In this document: positions 26,952 through 34,828 of the stretch, piece by piece
How positions within the stretch are numbered: the stretch's first letter is position 1
Layout of the letters: each line of letters starts with the position of its first letter
Assembly: GCA_016710435.1 (NCBI GenBank)
Contig: JADJVV010000001.1
Span: 2,316,501-2,380,500, forward strand
From: Hyphomicrobiales bacterium
GTDB lineage: Bacteria > Pseudomonadota > Alphaproteobacteria > Rhizobiales > Aestuariivirgaceae
Reading direction: 5' to 3'
Length of the DNA: 64,000 nucleotides
Program-made: the position numbers and the translations under genes
Notes under the pieces: generated by a model
Told to the model about the DNA's origin: nothing
The model's database searches: none
The model's input: the letters and a program-made list of their open reading frames with translations, nothing else

Positions 26952-26957
26952 ATCCCC

Positions 26958-27446
26958 GTGATCCCCGCCACGCAACCATCAGCGCTCAAGGTTCAGGCGG
27001 TGCTTGGACCGCGATTCCGGGTGGTGGAATTTGATGCGAGCACGAAGACCTCCGCTGATGCGGCGGCCGCCATCGGATGCACGGTGGCGCAGATTGCCAA
27101 GTCTGTGATTTTCCGGGCACGTGAATCCGGGCGGGTGGTGCTCGTGGTCGCGTCCGGCATCAATCGCGTTGACGAAAGGAAAGTGGCCGCGCTGATTGGC
27201 GAGAAGGTGAAACCAGCCGATGCGGACTTCGTGCGCGAGGCGACGGGATTTGTCATCGGTGGCGTTCCGCCGGTGGGCCACGCAACGCCGCCCGTGACAC
27301 TGCTCGATCTGGACCTGCAACGCCACGGCACCATCTGGGCGGCAGGCGGCACGCCCAACGCGGTGTTTGAACTGACCTGGGACCTGCTGGTGGAGATCAC
27401 GGGTGGCGCACCTGCCGACGTGGCGAAACAGGCCGCGCCGACGTGA
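26958..27446 (+). CDS. YbaK/EbsC-family aminoacyl-tRNA deacylase
   Basis: 162 residues from a GTG at 26958, six bases after the preceding stop. The fold is that of the ProX/YbaK editing domain (about 155 residues), which hydrolyses mischarged aminoacyl-tRNAs such as Cys-tRNAPro. Conserved blocks: VAQIAKSVIFRARESGRVVL, the lysine-rich GEKVKPADADFVREATGFVIGG (in pieces) and the glycine-rich GGVPPVGHATPP. The invariant lysine is present in IAKSVIF. It is probably co-transcribed with the dehydrogenase, although the functions are unrelated. Confidence 0.9.
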   Translation: MIPATQPSALKVQAVLGPRFRVVEFDASTKTSADAAAAIGCTVAQIAKSVIFRARESGRVVLVVASGINRVDERKVAALIGEKVKPADADFVREATGFVIGGVPPVGHATPPVTLLDLDLQRHGTIWAAGGTPNAVFELTWDLLVEITGGAPADVAKQAAPT

Positions 27447-27453
27447 AATGAAA

Positions 27454-27477
27454 AAGGGCCGCTGAACAGCGGCCCTT
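27454..27477 (-). terminator. Intrinsic terminator between convergent genes
   Basis: AAGGGCCGCTG and CAGCGGCCCTT form a perfect 11-bp stem with a 2-nt loop. On the minus strand it is followed by a T-run (TTTTTC), so it ends the small hydrophobic protein gene; on the plus strand only two Ts follow. Confidence 0.85.
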
Positions 27478-27496
27478 CGCAATTCTGGCGCGAAAA

Positions 27497-27784
27497 TCAG
27501 GCGCTCTTGTTCATCTGCGACTTGATGAGACCGGCAATGACCTGCACCACGATACCGCCGATGCCCGACGCTGCGAGGTTGCCCACGGTGCTGCCGCCGC
27601 CGGCCGCCGAGGCCAGCGCCGGGATGATGGCGCCGAGAAGGTTACCGCCGCCCAAGCCGCCAAGTGCACCGGCAATCGTGTTGCCAAGGCCACCGAGGCT
27701 CGCGTTCTTCATTGCAGCGCCGCCGACGTTGCCGCCCACCGCACCCGCAACGAGTTGCAGGATAATCGGAAGAAGTGTTTCCAT
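27497..27784 (-). CDS. Small glycine/alanine-rich hydrophobic protein of unknown function
   Basis: 95 residues from the ATG at 27784, with GGGAG upstream. Almost the whole chain is hydrophobic and Gly-rich (LLPIILQLVAGAVGGNVGGA; GLGGGNLLGAIIPALASAAG; SGIGGIVVQVIAGLIKSQMN), with GxxxG-like repeats compatible with membrane association or helix packing. There is no signal peptide cleavage site and no cysteine. No family is recognised with confidence. It is a single-gene unit with a strong intrinsic terminator. Confidence 0.7.
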   Translation of the reverse strand: METLLPIILQLVAGAVGGNVGGAAMKNASLGGLGNTIAGALGGLGGGNLLGAIIPALASAAGGGSTVGNLAASGIGGIVVQVIAGLIKSQMNKSA

Positions 27785-27945
27785 TGTGGTCTCCCATTGA
27801 TGCCCACCCCCGCGGCGGGACTCACCCAAGGTAGCATTTTTTGAAAACTTCACCAAATGGGAATGGGTGAGGCGAATGGCGCGTGGTGAGTGGCGTGTTG
27901 AGGTGGGAGCAGGACGCAACAGATGCTGCATCCTGCGCCATCGCC

Positions 27946-29370
27946 CTAGTACGCATTCTCCGACTTCAACAACGCAAGCGGCGTCTTTGCCAGGATGTAG
28001 AGGTCGAAGCCCAGCGACCAGCGGTCGATGTATTCGAGGTCGTGCTTGACGCGCTGTTCAAGTTTCTCGGTTGTATCCGTCTCGCCGCGCCAGCCGCGAA
28101 CCTGGGCCCAGCCCGTGATGCCGGGTTTCACCTTGTGACGCGCGAAGTAGCCGTCCACCACCTCGTCATACAAGGTGCCAGCCGCCTTGGCCTGCGTGGC
28201 GTGCGGGCGGGGGCCGACCAGCGAAAGTGTGCCAGCAAGCACGTTGAAGAGTTGCGGCAGTTCATCCAGCGATGTCTTGCGGATGATGCGGCCCACGCGT
28301 GTGACGCGCGGATCATTTTTCGTCACCAGTTTCGCCGCCTGGGCATCGGACATGTCGGTGTACATCGAGCGGAACTTGAACACTTCCACCAGCTCGTTGT
28401 TGAAGCCGAAACGCTTCTGCCGGAAAATCACCGGACCCTTGCTCTCCAGCTTCACCGCCAGCGCCACGCCCGCCATGACTGGCGCAAGGGCGATGATGGC
28501 AACAGAGGCGATCACCTTGTCCATCGCGCCCTTCAGGAACGCATCCCATCCCGAAAGCGGACGCTCGAACACGTTGAGGAGCGGCAATTGGCCAAGATAG
28601 GTGTAGGCACGCGGGCTCAGCTTCAGCTCCGCCGCCGCCGCGCTGATCCGAATGTCCACGGGCAACACCCACAGGCGTTTCAGGATTTGCAGCAGGCGCT
28701 GTTCGGCTGTCATGGGAATGGCGACGATCACGAGGTCCACGCGGTTGCCGCGGGCGAAGTCGGCAAGGTCGCCGATCTTTCCGAGCTTGCGGTGCTTGCG
28801 GATCGATTCCGGGCTGCGGTTGTCGAAGCGGTCGTCAAACAATCCAACCACCTCGGCATCGAGGCCCGACGACTGTTCGATGAGGTGGATCGCGTCTTCG
28901 GCTGCCTTGCCGCCGCCCACGATGGCGATGCGTTGCTTGAGGCCACCGTTGCGCGCAAAGGGCTGCGACCAGATGTGCGTGAAGAGGCGCGACGCGGCGA
29001 AATAGAGGCCCGTCAACACCACGAAGCCCAGGGCCCAATCCTGCCCCAACGAAAGATGGAACAGCGGTGACAGCCACCATCCCGCAAAACCGATGGTCGC
29101 GGTGATGGCAAGGCTCTTGATCGCGGTGGAAAACCCGTGGAACCACGCTGCGGCACCGTAGAGGTCAAAGCCCCGGATCAGACGCAACGCCGCAAATGCG
29201 ATGAACAATGCGAAGAACCCGGCAACGGTGTGCTGATAAGGCGTGTGCGAGGCCTGCAATGTCAGCAGCAATGTGATGCCGGTCAGCGCCGCCAGGTCAA
29301 ATGCCTTGGCCAGCCTCTGCACGACTTCCTGATCGATTGATTTTGAAGCCATCACTGTCCCCCCGGACAT
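27946..29370 (-). CDS. Polyprenyl-phosphate glycosyl-1-phosphate transferase (EPS initiation, WcaJ/PssY-like)
   Basis: 474 residues from the ATG at 29370, preceded by AAGGAACGG; ATGs at 29406 and 29352 are alternatives. It starts exopolysaccharide repeat units by moving a sugar-1-phosphate from a nucleotide sugar onto undecaprenyl phosphate at the inner membrane. Order: four or five N-terminal helices (LTGITLLLTLQAS and on), a Rossmann-like domain (QRIAIVGGGKAAEDAIHLIE), another helix (VIASVAIIALAPVMAGVALA) and the catalytic sugar-transferase domain with KGPVIFRQKRFGFNN, FKFRSMYTDM and DELPQLFNVLAGTLSLVGPR. No other polysaccharide genes adjoin it, so its glycan pathway is encoded elsewhere. 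Confidence 0.93.
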   Translation of the reverse strand: MSGGTVMASKSIDQEVVQRLAKAFDLAALTGITLLLTLQASHTPYQHTVAGFFALFIAFAALRLIRGFDLYGAAAWFHGFSTAIKSLAITATIGFAGWWLSPLFHLSLGQDWALGFVVLTGLYFAASRLFTHIWSQPFARNGGLKQRIAIVGGGKAAEDAIHLIEQSSGLDAEVVGLFDDRFDNRSPESIRKHRKLGKIGDLADFARGNRVDLVIVAIPMTAEQRLLQILKRLWVLPVDIRISAAAAELKLSPRAYTYLGQLPLLNVFERPLSGWDAFLKGAMDKVIASVAIIALAPVMAGVALAVKLESKGPVIFRQKRFGFNNELVEVFKFRSMYTDMSDAQAAKLVTKNDPRVTRVGRIIRKTSLDELPQLFNVLAGTLSLVGPRPHATQAKAAGTLYDEVVDGYFARHKVKPGITGWAQVRGWRGETDTTEKLEQRVKHDLEYIDRWSLGFDLYILAKTPLALLKSENAY

Positions 29371-29492
29371 TTCCGTTCCTTCAGGCTGGCATGCCACCTG
29401 CGCCATGAGGAATTGCTAACGCGGCGGGATGAACACGCGCCGTGGTGAAGGAGGACTTGGCAGACAGGGTTGAGAACCGGTGAACGGGCACG

Positions 29493-30491
29493 CTAGGCCC
29501 TGGCAGGCGCCGCAATCATTTGCAGGGACGAGACGGGCGCCCCGTCGATATGGGCGATCAGCATGCGGGCCAGTTCGCGGCCGGCGGCGCGGTGATCTTC
29601 CTCGATGCCGATCAGGTCGGGGAGGGCGAGCCGTGCCAACTCCGAGATAGGCTTGGCCACGAGATCGTAGTCGCGGCCCATCTCCATCCCGCCTGCCCGC
29701 AAGCCGCTGGCCACGGCGATGGCCTCGCGTGCCGATGTGCATATGATGCCATCAGGACGATTGCGTACCTCAGCCAGCGCCTTTGCCGCCACTTGCAGCA
29801 GTCCGGATGCGGAATCTGAATGCACGTCTTGCACCACATGGCCTTCCATGGCGGTGGCTTGCAAACCATCCCGGAAACCCGTGAGCGTGTGCGTGGCATA
29901 AGTCAGTCCGGGCGGAGGCCCGAACAGCGCCACGCGGCGGCGCCCGCGCAGTTTCAGGCGGCGCAGCGCTTCGCAGACATAGGCATGGTTGTCGAAATCA
30001 TAGAAGCAGTGGCTGATGCCCAACTCGCTGCGGCCATGGGTGATGAAGGGAATGTTGGCGGCACTCAGGTAGCTGACACGCGGATCATCCGGCGTCGTCC
30101 GCGAAATGATGATGCCATCAGCCGCATGGGTCTCTGCGATGAAGCGGATGGGCTCCATGGGGTCATGCAGCGAGTAGGGGGTCACCACCAGATGATAGCG
30201 GGATCCGGCCAGCGCATCGGAAATGCCGTAGATCATGTTGGTGAAGAAGCCGGAGCCATCGTCCTCCGGGTTGAGCACGAGGCTGAGGATGTTGGTCTTG
30301 CCGGTGCGCAACCGCACGCCTGCGCGATTTGGAATGTAGCCGGCTTCGGTTGCAGCCTTTTTCACCCGTTCGCGGGTGGCGGCGGCAATTTCCGGGCTGT
30401 CACGCAAGGCCTGGCTGACGGTGGACACCCCCAGGCCGAGCTTCGCCGCCAGATTGCGGAGCGTGGGGCGCTTGTCCTTCAAACTCGACAT
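29493..30491 (-). CDS. LacI-family transcriptional regulator
   Basis: 332 residues. The N-terminal helix-turn-helix and hinge read LRNLAAKLGLGVSTVSQALR (residues about 10-30) and AGYIPNRAGVRLRTGKT, typical of LacI/GalR. The rest is a periplasmic-binding-like effector domain (NILSLVLNPEDDGSGFF; DGIIISRTTPDDPRVSYLSA). It is divergent from the sugar isomerase/oxidoreductase pair across 131 bp that contain two LacI-type palindromes, so it most likely represses that pair and itself in the absence of a sugar or polyol effector. Confidence 0.93.
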   Translation of the reverse strand: MSSLKDKRPTLRNLAAKLGLGVSTVSQALRDSPEIAAATRERVKKAATEAGYIPNRAGVRLRTGKTNILSLVLNPEDDGSGFFTNMIYGISDALAGSRYHLVVTPYSLHDPMEPIRFIAETHAADGIIISRTTPDDPRVSYLSAANIPFITHGRSELGISHCFYDFDNHAYVCEALRRLKLRGRRRVALFGPPPGLTYATHTLTGFRDGLQATAMEGHVVQDVHSDSASGLLQVAAKALAEVRNRPDGIICTSAREAIAVASGLRAGGMEMGRDYDLVAKPISELARLALPDLIGIEEDHRAAGRELARMLIAHIDGAPVSSLQMIAAPARA

Positions 30492-30510
30492 CGCGGTGTT
30501 GTAGGGCAGC

Positions 30511-30527
30511 TCTGAAACGATTCAAAG
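30511..30527. promoter_or_regulatory. LacI-type operator, distal copy
   Basis: TCTGAAACGATTCAAAG is an imperfect palindrome sharing TCTGAAACG with the second site 54 bp away. It lies just upstream of the regulator's start and fits a LacI-family half-site pattern TGAAACG. Confidence 0.55.
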
Positions 30528-30564
30528 CCGGGAAAGCGACTTTGTGTCGGTACGTCACGAAATT

Positions 30565-30580
30565 TCTGAAACGTTGCAGA
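30565..30580. promoter_or_regulatory. LacI-type operator, proximal copy
   Basis: TCTGAAACGTTGCAGA matches its own reverse complement at all but one pair and has the central CG typical of LacI/GalR operators. It sits 43 bp before the sugar isomerase start. Two sites separated by 54 bp, about five helical turns, would allow looping. Confidence 0.65.
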
Positions 30581-30622
30581 TTTTGCCCGGAAAAGCTACG
30601 GAAAGGCGATGAGGAATCGCCC

Positions 30623-31396
30623 ATGAGCCAGCGCCTGTCATTTCAGCTCTATTCTGCCCGCAGTTTCCAACCTTGGCGGCAAGTGCTCATCCATCTCGCA
30701 TCCTGCGGTTACGCCGAGGTCGAAGGCTTCGGAGATCCCGCCGTCTATGGGGACCCGGAGCGTTTTCGCGGCCTGTTGCAGCAGAACGGCCTGACCATGC
30801 CCACCGGCCACCTCTTTCCGCTTGCCTCTCTCGAAACAGGCCGGAAGAAACTGCTGCACGCCATGCGCACGCTGGGCGTCCATGCGCTGTATTGCCCCTA
30901 TGTCCCGCCGGAAGAGCAGCCCACCTCCGCTGCCGGATGGAAAGCCTGGGGAAAGCGTCTTGCCGCCACGGCCGAATGGCTGCGCGGCGAGGGCATTGCC
31001 TTCGGCTGGCACAACCATGACTTTGAATTCGTGAAACTGAAGGACGGTTCGTTTCCCATCGAACGAATCTTCGAGGGCGGTCCATTGCTGGACTGGGAAT
31101 GCGACCTGGCGTGGGTGGCCTTCGCTCGCCAGAACCCGGTGAAATGGCTGCGTGACTATGGCGACCGCATCACTGCCGTGCACCTGAAGGACAACGCGCC
31201 CAAGGGCAGCCATCTCGATGAGAGTGGCCAGACGGACGTGGGCGCAGGCACATTGAAATGGCCGCAGATCTTCGCCGCCATCCGCCACACGCGCTGCCGG
31301 CACCTGGTGGTGGAGCACGACAACCCGAAAGACTTCAAGACCTTCGCCAAACGGTCCTACGATTTTGCAAGCAAGATGGGAGGCCTCGCCACATGA
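30623..31396 (+). CDS. Sugar phosphate isomerase/epimerase (xylose-isomerase-like TIM barrel)
   Basis: 257 residues; the ATG at 30623 follows GAGGAATCG. Members are metal-dependent TIM barrels acting on keto sugars, inosose or related compounds. Visible metal-site blocks: GIAFGWHNHDFEF (His, His and Glu), LDWECDLAWVAFA, ITAVHLKDNAP and the C-terminal HLVVEHDNPKDF. No signal peptide. The stop overlaps the following Gfo/Idh gene by 4 bp. The isomerase-dehydrogenase pair under a LacI regulator points to catabolism of an oxidised sugar or inositol-type polyol, but no dedicated transporter adjoins it. Confidence 0.88.
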   Translation: MSQRLSFQLYSARSFQPWRQVLIHLASCGYAEVEGFGDPAVYGDPERFRGLLQQNGLTMPTGHLFPLASLETGRKKLLHAMRTLGVHALYCPYVPPEEQPTSAAGWKAWGKRLAATAEWLRGEGIAFGWHNHDFEFVKLKDGSFPIERIFEGGPLLDWECDLAWVAFARQNPVKWLRDYGDRITAVHLKDNAPKGSHLDESGQTDVGAGTLKWPQIFAAIRHTRCRHLVVEHDNPKDFKTFAKRSYDFASKMGGLAT

Positions 31397-32529
31397 AGTC
31401 TGTCCTGGGCATCGGCATCATCGGCTGCGGGAATATCTCCGCGACCTATCTCGAACTCATCCCCATGTTCCGCAACATCGCCGTTGTGGCGGTGGCGGAC
31501 ATCAACACGGAAGCGGCAGAATCCCGAGGTGCGGACTTCAACGTGCCGGCCCAGAGCGTGAAGGCGTTGCTGGCCAACGAGGCCGTGGACATCGTCCTCA
31601 ATCTCACCGTGCCGGCCGTTCACTTCGCGGTGACGAAGCAGGCGTTGATGGCGGGCAAGCATGTCTATTCCGAAAAGCCCCTCACCCTGTCGATGAAGGA
31701 CGCGCGCGCCTTGCAGGCCCTGGCCGCGCGGCGCAAGCGTCACGTGGCAGCGGCCCCCGATACCTTCCTCGGTGGCTCGCCGCAGATGATCCGCAAACTT
31801 GTGGATGAGGGCGCAATCGGAAAAGTTGCCTCCGGCACGGCGCATATCCTCTCGCCCGGCATGGAGCATTGGCATTCCAATCCGGATTTCTTCTTCAAGC
31901 CGGGTGGCGGCCCCATCCTGGACATGGGTCCCTATTACATCACCAGCCTGGTGAGCCTGCTGGGACCGGTGAAGCGGGTGGCCGCCCTCGCTGCAACACC
32001 ACGCAGGCAGCGGCCCATTTCCTCCGTGCCCCGCGCCGGCGAGATGCTCAAGGTGACGACGCCCACGACGTATCATGCGCTGCTCCATTTCGCGCAAGGC
32101 GCCACCATCACGCTGTCGGCCTCGTGGGATGTGTTTGCGCACCGCCACCAGCCCATGGAACTCTACGGCACCGAAGGTGCGATCTTTGTGCCCGATCCAA
32201 ACTTCTTCGGCGGTGACGTTGTGCTGGCAGGACAGGATGGCGAGGCCCGCAGCGTGGATCTGTGGGACCACCCCTTCACCGCACCGAACTGGAAGGACCA
32301 GGAAGGCAATCTCTGGCCCAACTACCGTGCCGCCGGCATTGCCGACATGGCGGATGGAATCCTCCATCGCCGTGACATTCGCTGCGACATCTCCCGCACG
32401 GCGCATGTGGTGGAGGTCATGACCGCCATCGCCGACTCGTCAAGGACTGGAAAGTTCATCACGCTGAAAAGCACCTGCAAGCGGCCGAAGCCGCTGCTTC
32501 CGGACGACGCCCGCGCACTTCTGAAGTGA
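31393..32529 (+). CDS. Gfo/Idh/MocA-family NAD(P)-dependent oxidoreductase
   Basis: 378 residues, starting within the stop of the isomerase gene (ATGA). The N-terminal Rossmann domain has GIGIIGCGNISATYLELIPM and the Gfo/Idh signature GKHVYSEKPLTLSMKDA, including the catalytic lysine of EKP. The C-terminal alpha/beta domain begins GGGPILDMGPYYITSLVSL. These enzymes oxidise or reduce sugars and cyclitols (glucose-fructose, inositol, 1,5-anhydrofructose). Substrate unknown. It is co-translated with the isomerase. The downstream histidine kinase gene starts 65 bp later with its own ribosome-binding site. Confidence 0.93.
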   Translation: MKSVLGIGIIGCGNISATYLELIPMFRNIAVVAVADINTEAAESRGADFNVPAQSVKALLANEAVDIVLNLTVPAVHFAVTKQALMAGKHVYSEKPLTLSMKDARALQALAARRKRHVAAAPDTFLGGSPQMIRKLVDEGAIGKVASGTAHILSPGMEHWHSNPDFFFKPGGGPILDMGPYYITSLVSLLGPVKRVAALAATPRRQRPISSVPRAGEMLKVTTPTTYHALLHFAQGATITLSASWDVFAHRHQPMELYGTEGAIFVPDPNFFGGDVVLAGQDGEARSVDLWDHPFTAPNWKDQEGNLWPNYRAAGIADMADGILHRRDIRCDISRTAHVVEVMTAIADSSRTGKFITLKSTCKRPKPLLPDDARALLK

Positions 32530-32594
32530 GGGCCATGTCCCCCGCTTCACCGCCGCGCTTGAGCCCGCGCATGCATTGGGGTTAGGAAGGGCGC

Positions 32595-33608
32595 ATGGCC
32601 AGCGACCTTGCCTTCCTCTCTGCCTTGCCCGATGGCGCGATGCTGCTGGATGTTGCGGGCCGTGTTGAGGCCGCCAATGCCCGGGCCGACGACATGCTGC
32701 AAGTGCGCCTCGCCGGGTTGAACGCCCTCAACGTGCTGCGCCTTCCGGCCTTCAGCGAAGCGGTGGAGAAATGCTGGCAAGGCGGCGGAGAGCAAACGGT
32801 GGAAATCGAAATCCGTTCCGCCCCGCCGCGCCTGCTGGAAGCCCACGTGGCGCGGTTGGGCGAGGATTCCCGCGTGCTGGTGGTGCTGCGCGATCTCACC
32901 CGCGAACAGCAGATCGAACGCATGCGCTCCGACTTCGTGGCCAACGCCTCGCACGAGATGCGCACGCCGCTCACGGCCATTCTCGGCACCATCGAAACCC
33001 TGCAGGGCCCGGCGCGTGACGATGCCAAGGCGCGCGACCGCTTCTTCGACACCATGCTGGCCCAGGCGCGGCGCATGAAGCGCCTGGTGGATGACTTGCT
33101 CACGCTCAGCCGCATTGAACTCAATGAACACGTGCGGCCCGATGCGCGCGTCGACCTGTGCAACGTCGCGAAGCAGGCGAAGTCAAACCTCGCAGGCCTG
33201 GCGAAGGACATCGCTGTTGATGTTGTGGTGGAGTGCAGGCAGCACTGCATCGTCGCTGGTGATGCGGATGAATTGTTGCAGGTGGCACAGAACCTGATCG
33301 AAAATGCGCTGAAGTACGGCAATGGCGGTGGCAAGGTGGAGGTGACCTGCGATGTGACGGGCGGCCAATGCCTGTTGAGCGTGCAGGACTGGGGCAAGGG
33401 AATCGCCGCGGTGCATCTGCCACGCCTGACCGAGCGCTTCTATCGCGTGAGCACACAGGAAAGCCGCGCCCGTGGCGGCACGGGATTGGGACTCGCCATC
33501 GTCAAGCACATCGTCTCTCGCCATCGCGGACGGCTCTCCATCACCTCCGCCGAGGGGCATGGCAGCACTTTCACGATTTCCATTCCGCCATATATTTCAA
33601 AGAGTTGA
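32595..33608 (+). CDS. phoR: Phosphate-regulon sensor histidine kinase PhoR, soluble form
   Basis: 337 residues from the ATG at 32595, with AGGAAGG upstream. Domains: a PAS-like sensor (about 5-100, starting FLSALPDGAMLLDVAGRVEA), HisKA with SHEMRTPLTAILGT and phosphorylated His120, and a HATPase domain with NLIENALKYG, QDWGKGIAAVHLPRLTERFY and GGTGLGLAIVKHIV. No membrane helix is visible, unlike the membrane-anchored PhoR of many bacteria, so signalling is expected to come through the Pst-PhoU complex. It heads the phoR-pstSCAB-phoU-phoB cluster; the Pho box lies two bases after its stop. Confidence 0.93.
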   Translation: MASDLAFLSALPDGAMLLDVAGRVEAANARADDMLQVRLAGLNALNVLRLPAFSEAVEKCWQGGGEQTVEIEIRSAPPRLLEAHVARLGEDSRVLVVLRDLTREQQIERMRSDFVANASHEMRTPLTAILGTIETLQGPARDDAKARDRFFDTMLAQARRMKRLVDDLLTLSRIELNEHVRPDARVDLCNVAKQAKSNLAGLAKDIAVDVVVECRQHCIVAGDADELLQVAQNLIENALKYGNGGGKVEVTCDVTGGQCLLSVQDWGKGIAAVHLPRLTERFYRVSTQESRARGGTGLGLAIVKHIVSRHRGRLSITSAEGHGSTFTISIPPYISKS

Positions 33609-33609
33609 A

Positions 33610-33627
33610 TTGTCACAAAGCTGTTGC
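33610..33627 (+). promoter_or_regulatory. Pho box (PhoB operator) before pstS
   Basis: TTGTCACAAAGCTGTTGC contains two direct PhoB repeats (TTGTCAC and CTGTTGC) separated by AAAG, matching the 18-bp Pho box layout. A -10-like CATAAG at 33638-33643 lies ten bases downstream, the usual spacing for PhoB-activated promoters. Confidence 0.8.
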
Positions 33628-33648
33628 GTCGCCGTCGCATAAGTCTCA

Positions 33649-33671
33649 CGTGCGGACGCTATCTCCGCACG
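33649..33671 (+). repeat. Stem-loop in the pstS leader
   Basis: CGTGCGGA and TCCGCACG form a perfect 8-bp stem with a 7-nt loop, starting about six bases after the -10 element. It would sit at or very near the 5' end of the pstS transcript and could protect the mRNA or tune its translation. Confidence 0.6.
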
Positions 33672-33705
33672 GGTCACAGAAAATGACCTGACAGGAGACA
33701 AACAG

Positions 33706-34743
33706 ATGACACGACTTCTCTTCGCCGTTTCGGCGCTCGCCATCGCAGCATCACCGGCATTCGCCCGCGACCAGATCCGCATCGTCGGCTCGTCGACGGT
33801 CTATCCCTTCACCACTGCCGTCGCCGAGGCCTTCGGCAAGTCCTCGGGCATGAAGACGCCGGTCGTCGAGTCCACGGGAACGGGCGGCGGCTTCAAGCTG
33901 TTCTGCGAAGGCGCAGGCGAAGACACGCCGGATTTCACCAATGCCTCGCGTCCCATCAAGAAGTCCGAATTCGAAGCCTGCCAAAAGAACGGCGTCACCG
34001 ACATCGTGGAAGTGAAGGTCGGCTTTGACGGTCTCACCGTTGCCACTGCCGCCGGCGCTCCCGACGTTGCGCTGACCAAGCAGCAGCTCTTCATGGCGTT
34101 GGCCAAGCAGGTGCCGGACAAGGAAGGCAAGCTGGTCGACAACCCCTACAAGATGTGGAACGAGATTGATCCGTCTCTGCCCGCCACGAAGATCGAAGTA
34201 CTTGGCCCGCCGCCCACGTCGGGCACGCGCGATTCATTCGCCGAACTCGTGCTGGAAAAGGGCGCCGACACGTTTGAAAGCCTCGCCGCTCTCAAGAAGT
34301 CTGACGCCAAGGCGTTTGAAACGGTGTGGAAGTCCATCCGCACCGACGGCGCCTATGTGGAAGCAGGCGAGAACGACAACCTGATCGTCCAGAAGCTCGA
34401 AGCCAATCCCGATGCCTTCGGCATCTTCGGCTTTTCGTTCCTGGAAGAAAACGAAGGCAAGATCAAAGCCGTGAAGGTGGAAGGCCAGGTCCCCACGTTC
34501 GAGACCATTGCCTCGGGCGACTACAAGGTTGCGCGTCCGCTCTTCGTCTACGTGAAGAAGCAGCACGTGGGCGAGGTGCTCGGCATGGCCGAATTCCTCG
34601 CCGAATACACCTCGGCCAAGGCCATGGGCGATGAAGGCTACCTTGCCGACAAGGGCCTGATCCCGCTGCCGGCCGAAGAGGCCGCAACCTCTGCCAACAC
34701 GGTCAAGGACCTCACGGCCCTGACCGCCGACAAGGTGATGTAA
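33706..34743 (+). CDS. pstS: Phosphate ABC transporter, periplasmic binding protein
   Basis: 345 residues with a signal peptide (LLFAVSALAIAASPAFA) after the ribosome-binding site ACAGGAGAC. The mature protein starts DQIRIVGSSTVYPFTTAVAE, containing the phosphate-binding SSTVYPF loop, with further ligand residues in ESTGTGGGFKLFCEG and PPTSGTRDSFAEL. It captures inorganic phosphate for PstCAB and reports availability to PhoR via PhoU. The Pho box upstream implies strong induction under phosphate starvation. A G+C-rich hairpin follows it. Confidence 0.97.
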   Translation: MTRLLFAVSALAIAASPAFARDQIRIVGSSTVYPFTTAVAEAFGKSSGMKTPVVESTGTGGGFKLFCEGAGEDTPDFTNASRPIKKSEFEACQKNGVTDIVEVKVGFDGLTVATAAGAPDVALTKQQLFMALAKQVPDKEGKLVDNPYKMWNEIDPSLPATKIEVLGPPPTSGTRDSFAELVLEKGADTFESLAALKKSDAKAFETVWKSIRTDGAYVEAGENDNLIVQKLEANPDAFGIFGFSFLEENEGKIKAVKVEGQVPTFETIASGDYKVARPLFVYVKKQHVGEVLGMAEFLAEYTSAKAMGDEGYLADKGLIPLPAEEAATSANTVKDLTALTADKVM

Positions 34744-34760
34744 CCATCACTTTTGCCTGA

Positions 34761-34792
34761 GGGGCGGTGCCGCGGATGTACCGGGCCGCCCC
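34761..34792 (+). terminator. Intercistronic hairpin between pstS and pstC
   Basis: GGGGCGG and CCGCCCC form a 7-bp stem around an 18-nt loop, 18 bp after the pstS stop and without a T-run. Such structures commonly protect the abundant binding-protein message and reduce downstream readthrough. Confidence 0.5.
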
Positions 34793-34828
34793 CGGGATTG
34801 TGTTTTCTCTTCCAGCTTCCGGGCCCAG

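Noticed and set aside
24435..26975. Open frame of 846 residues antisense to the dimethylglycine-dehydrogenase-like gene
   Set aside because: The sense frame is a clear two-domain flavoprotein; the antisense frame lacks a ribosome-binding site and any motif.
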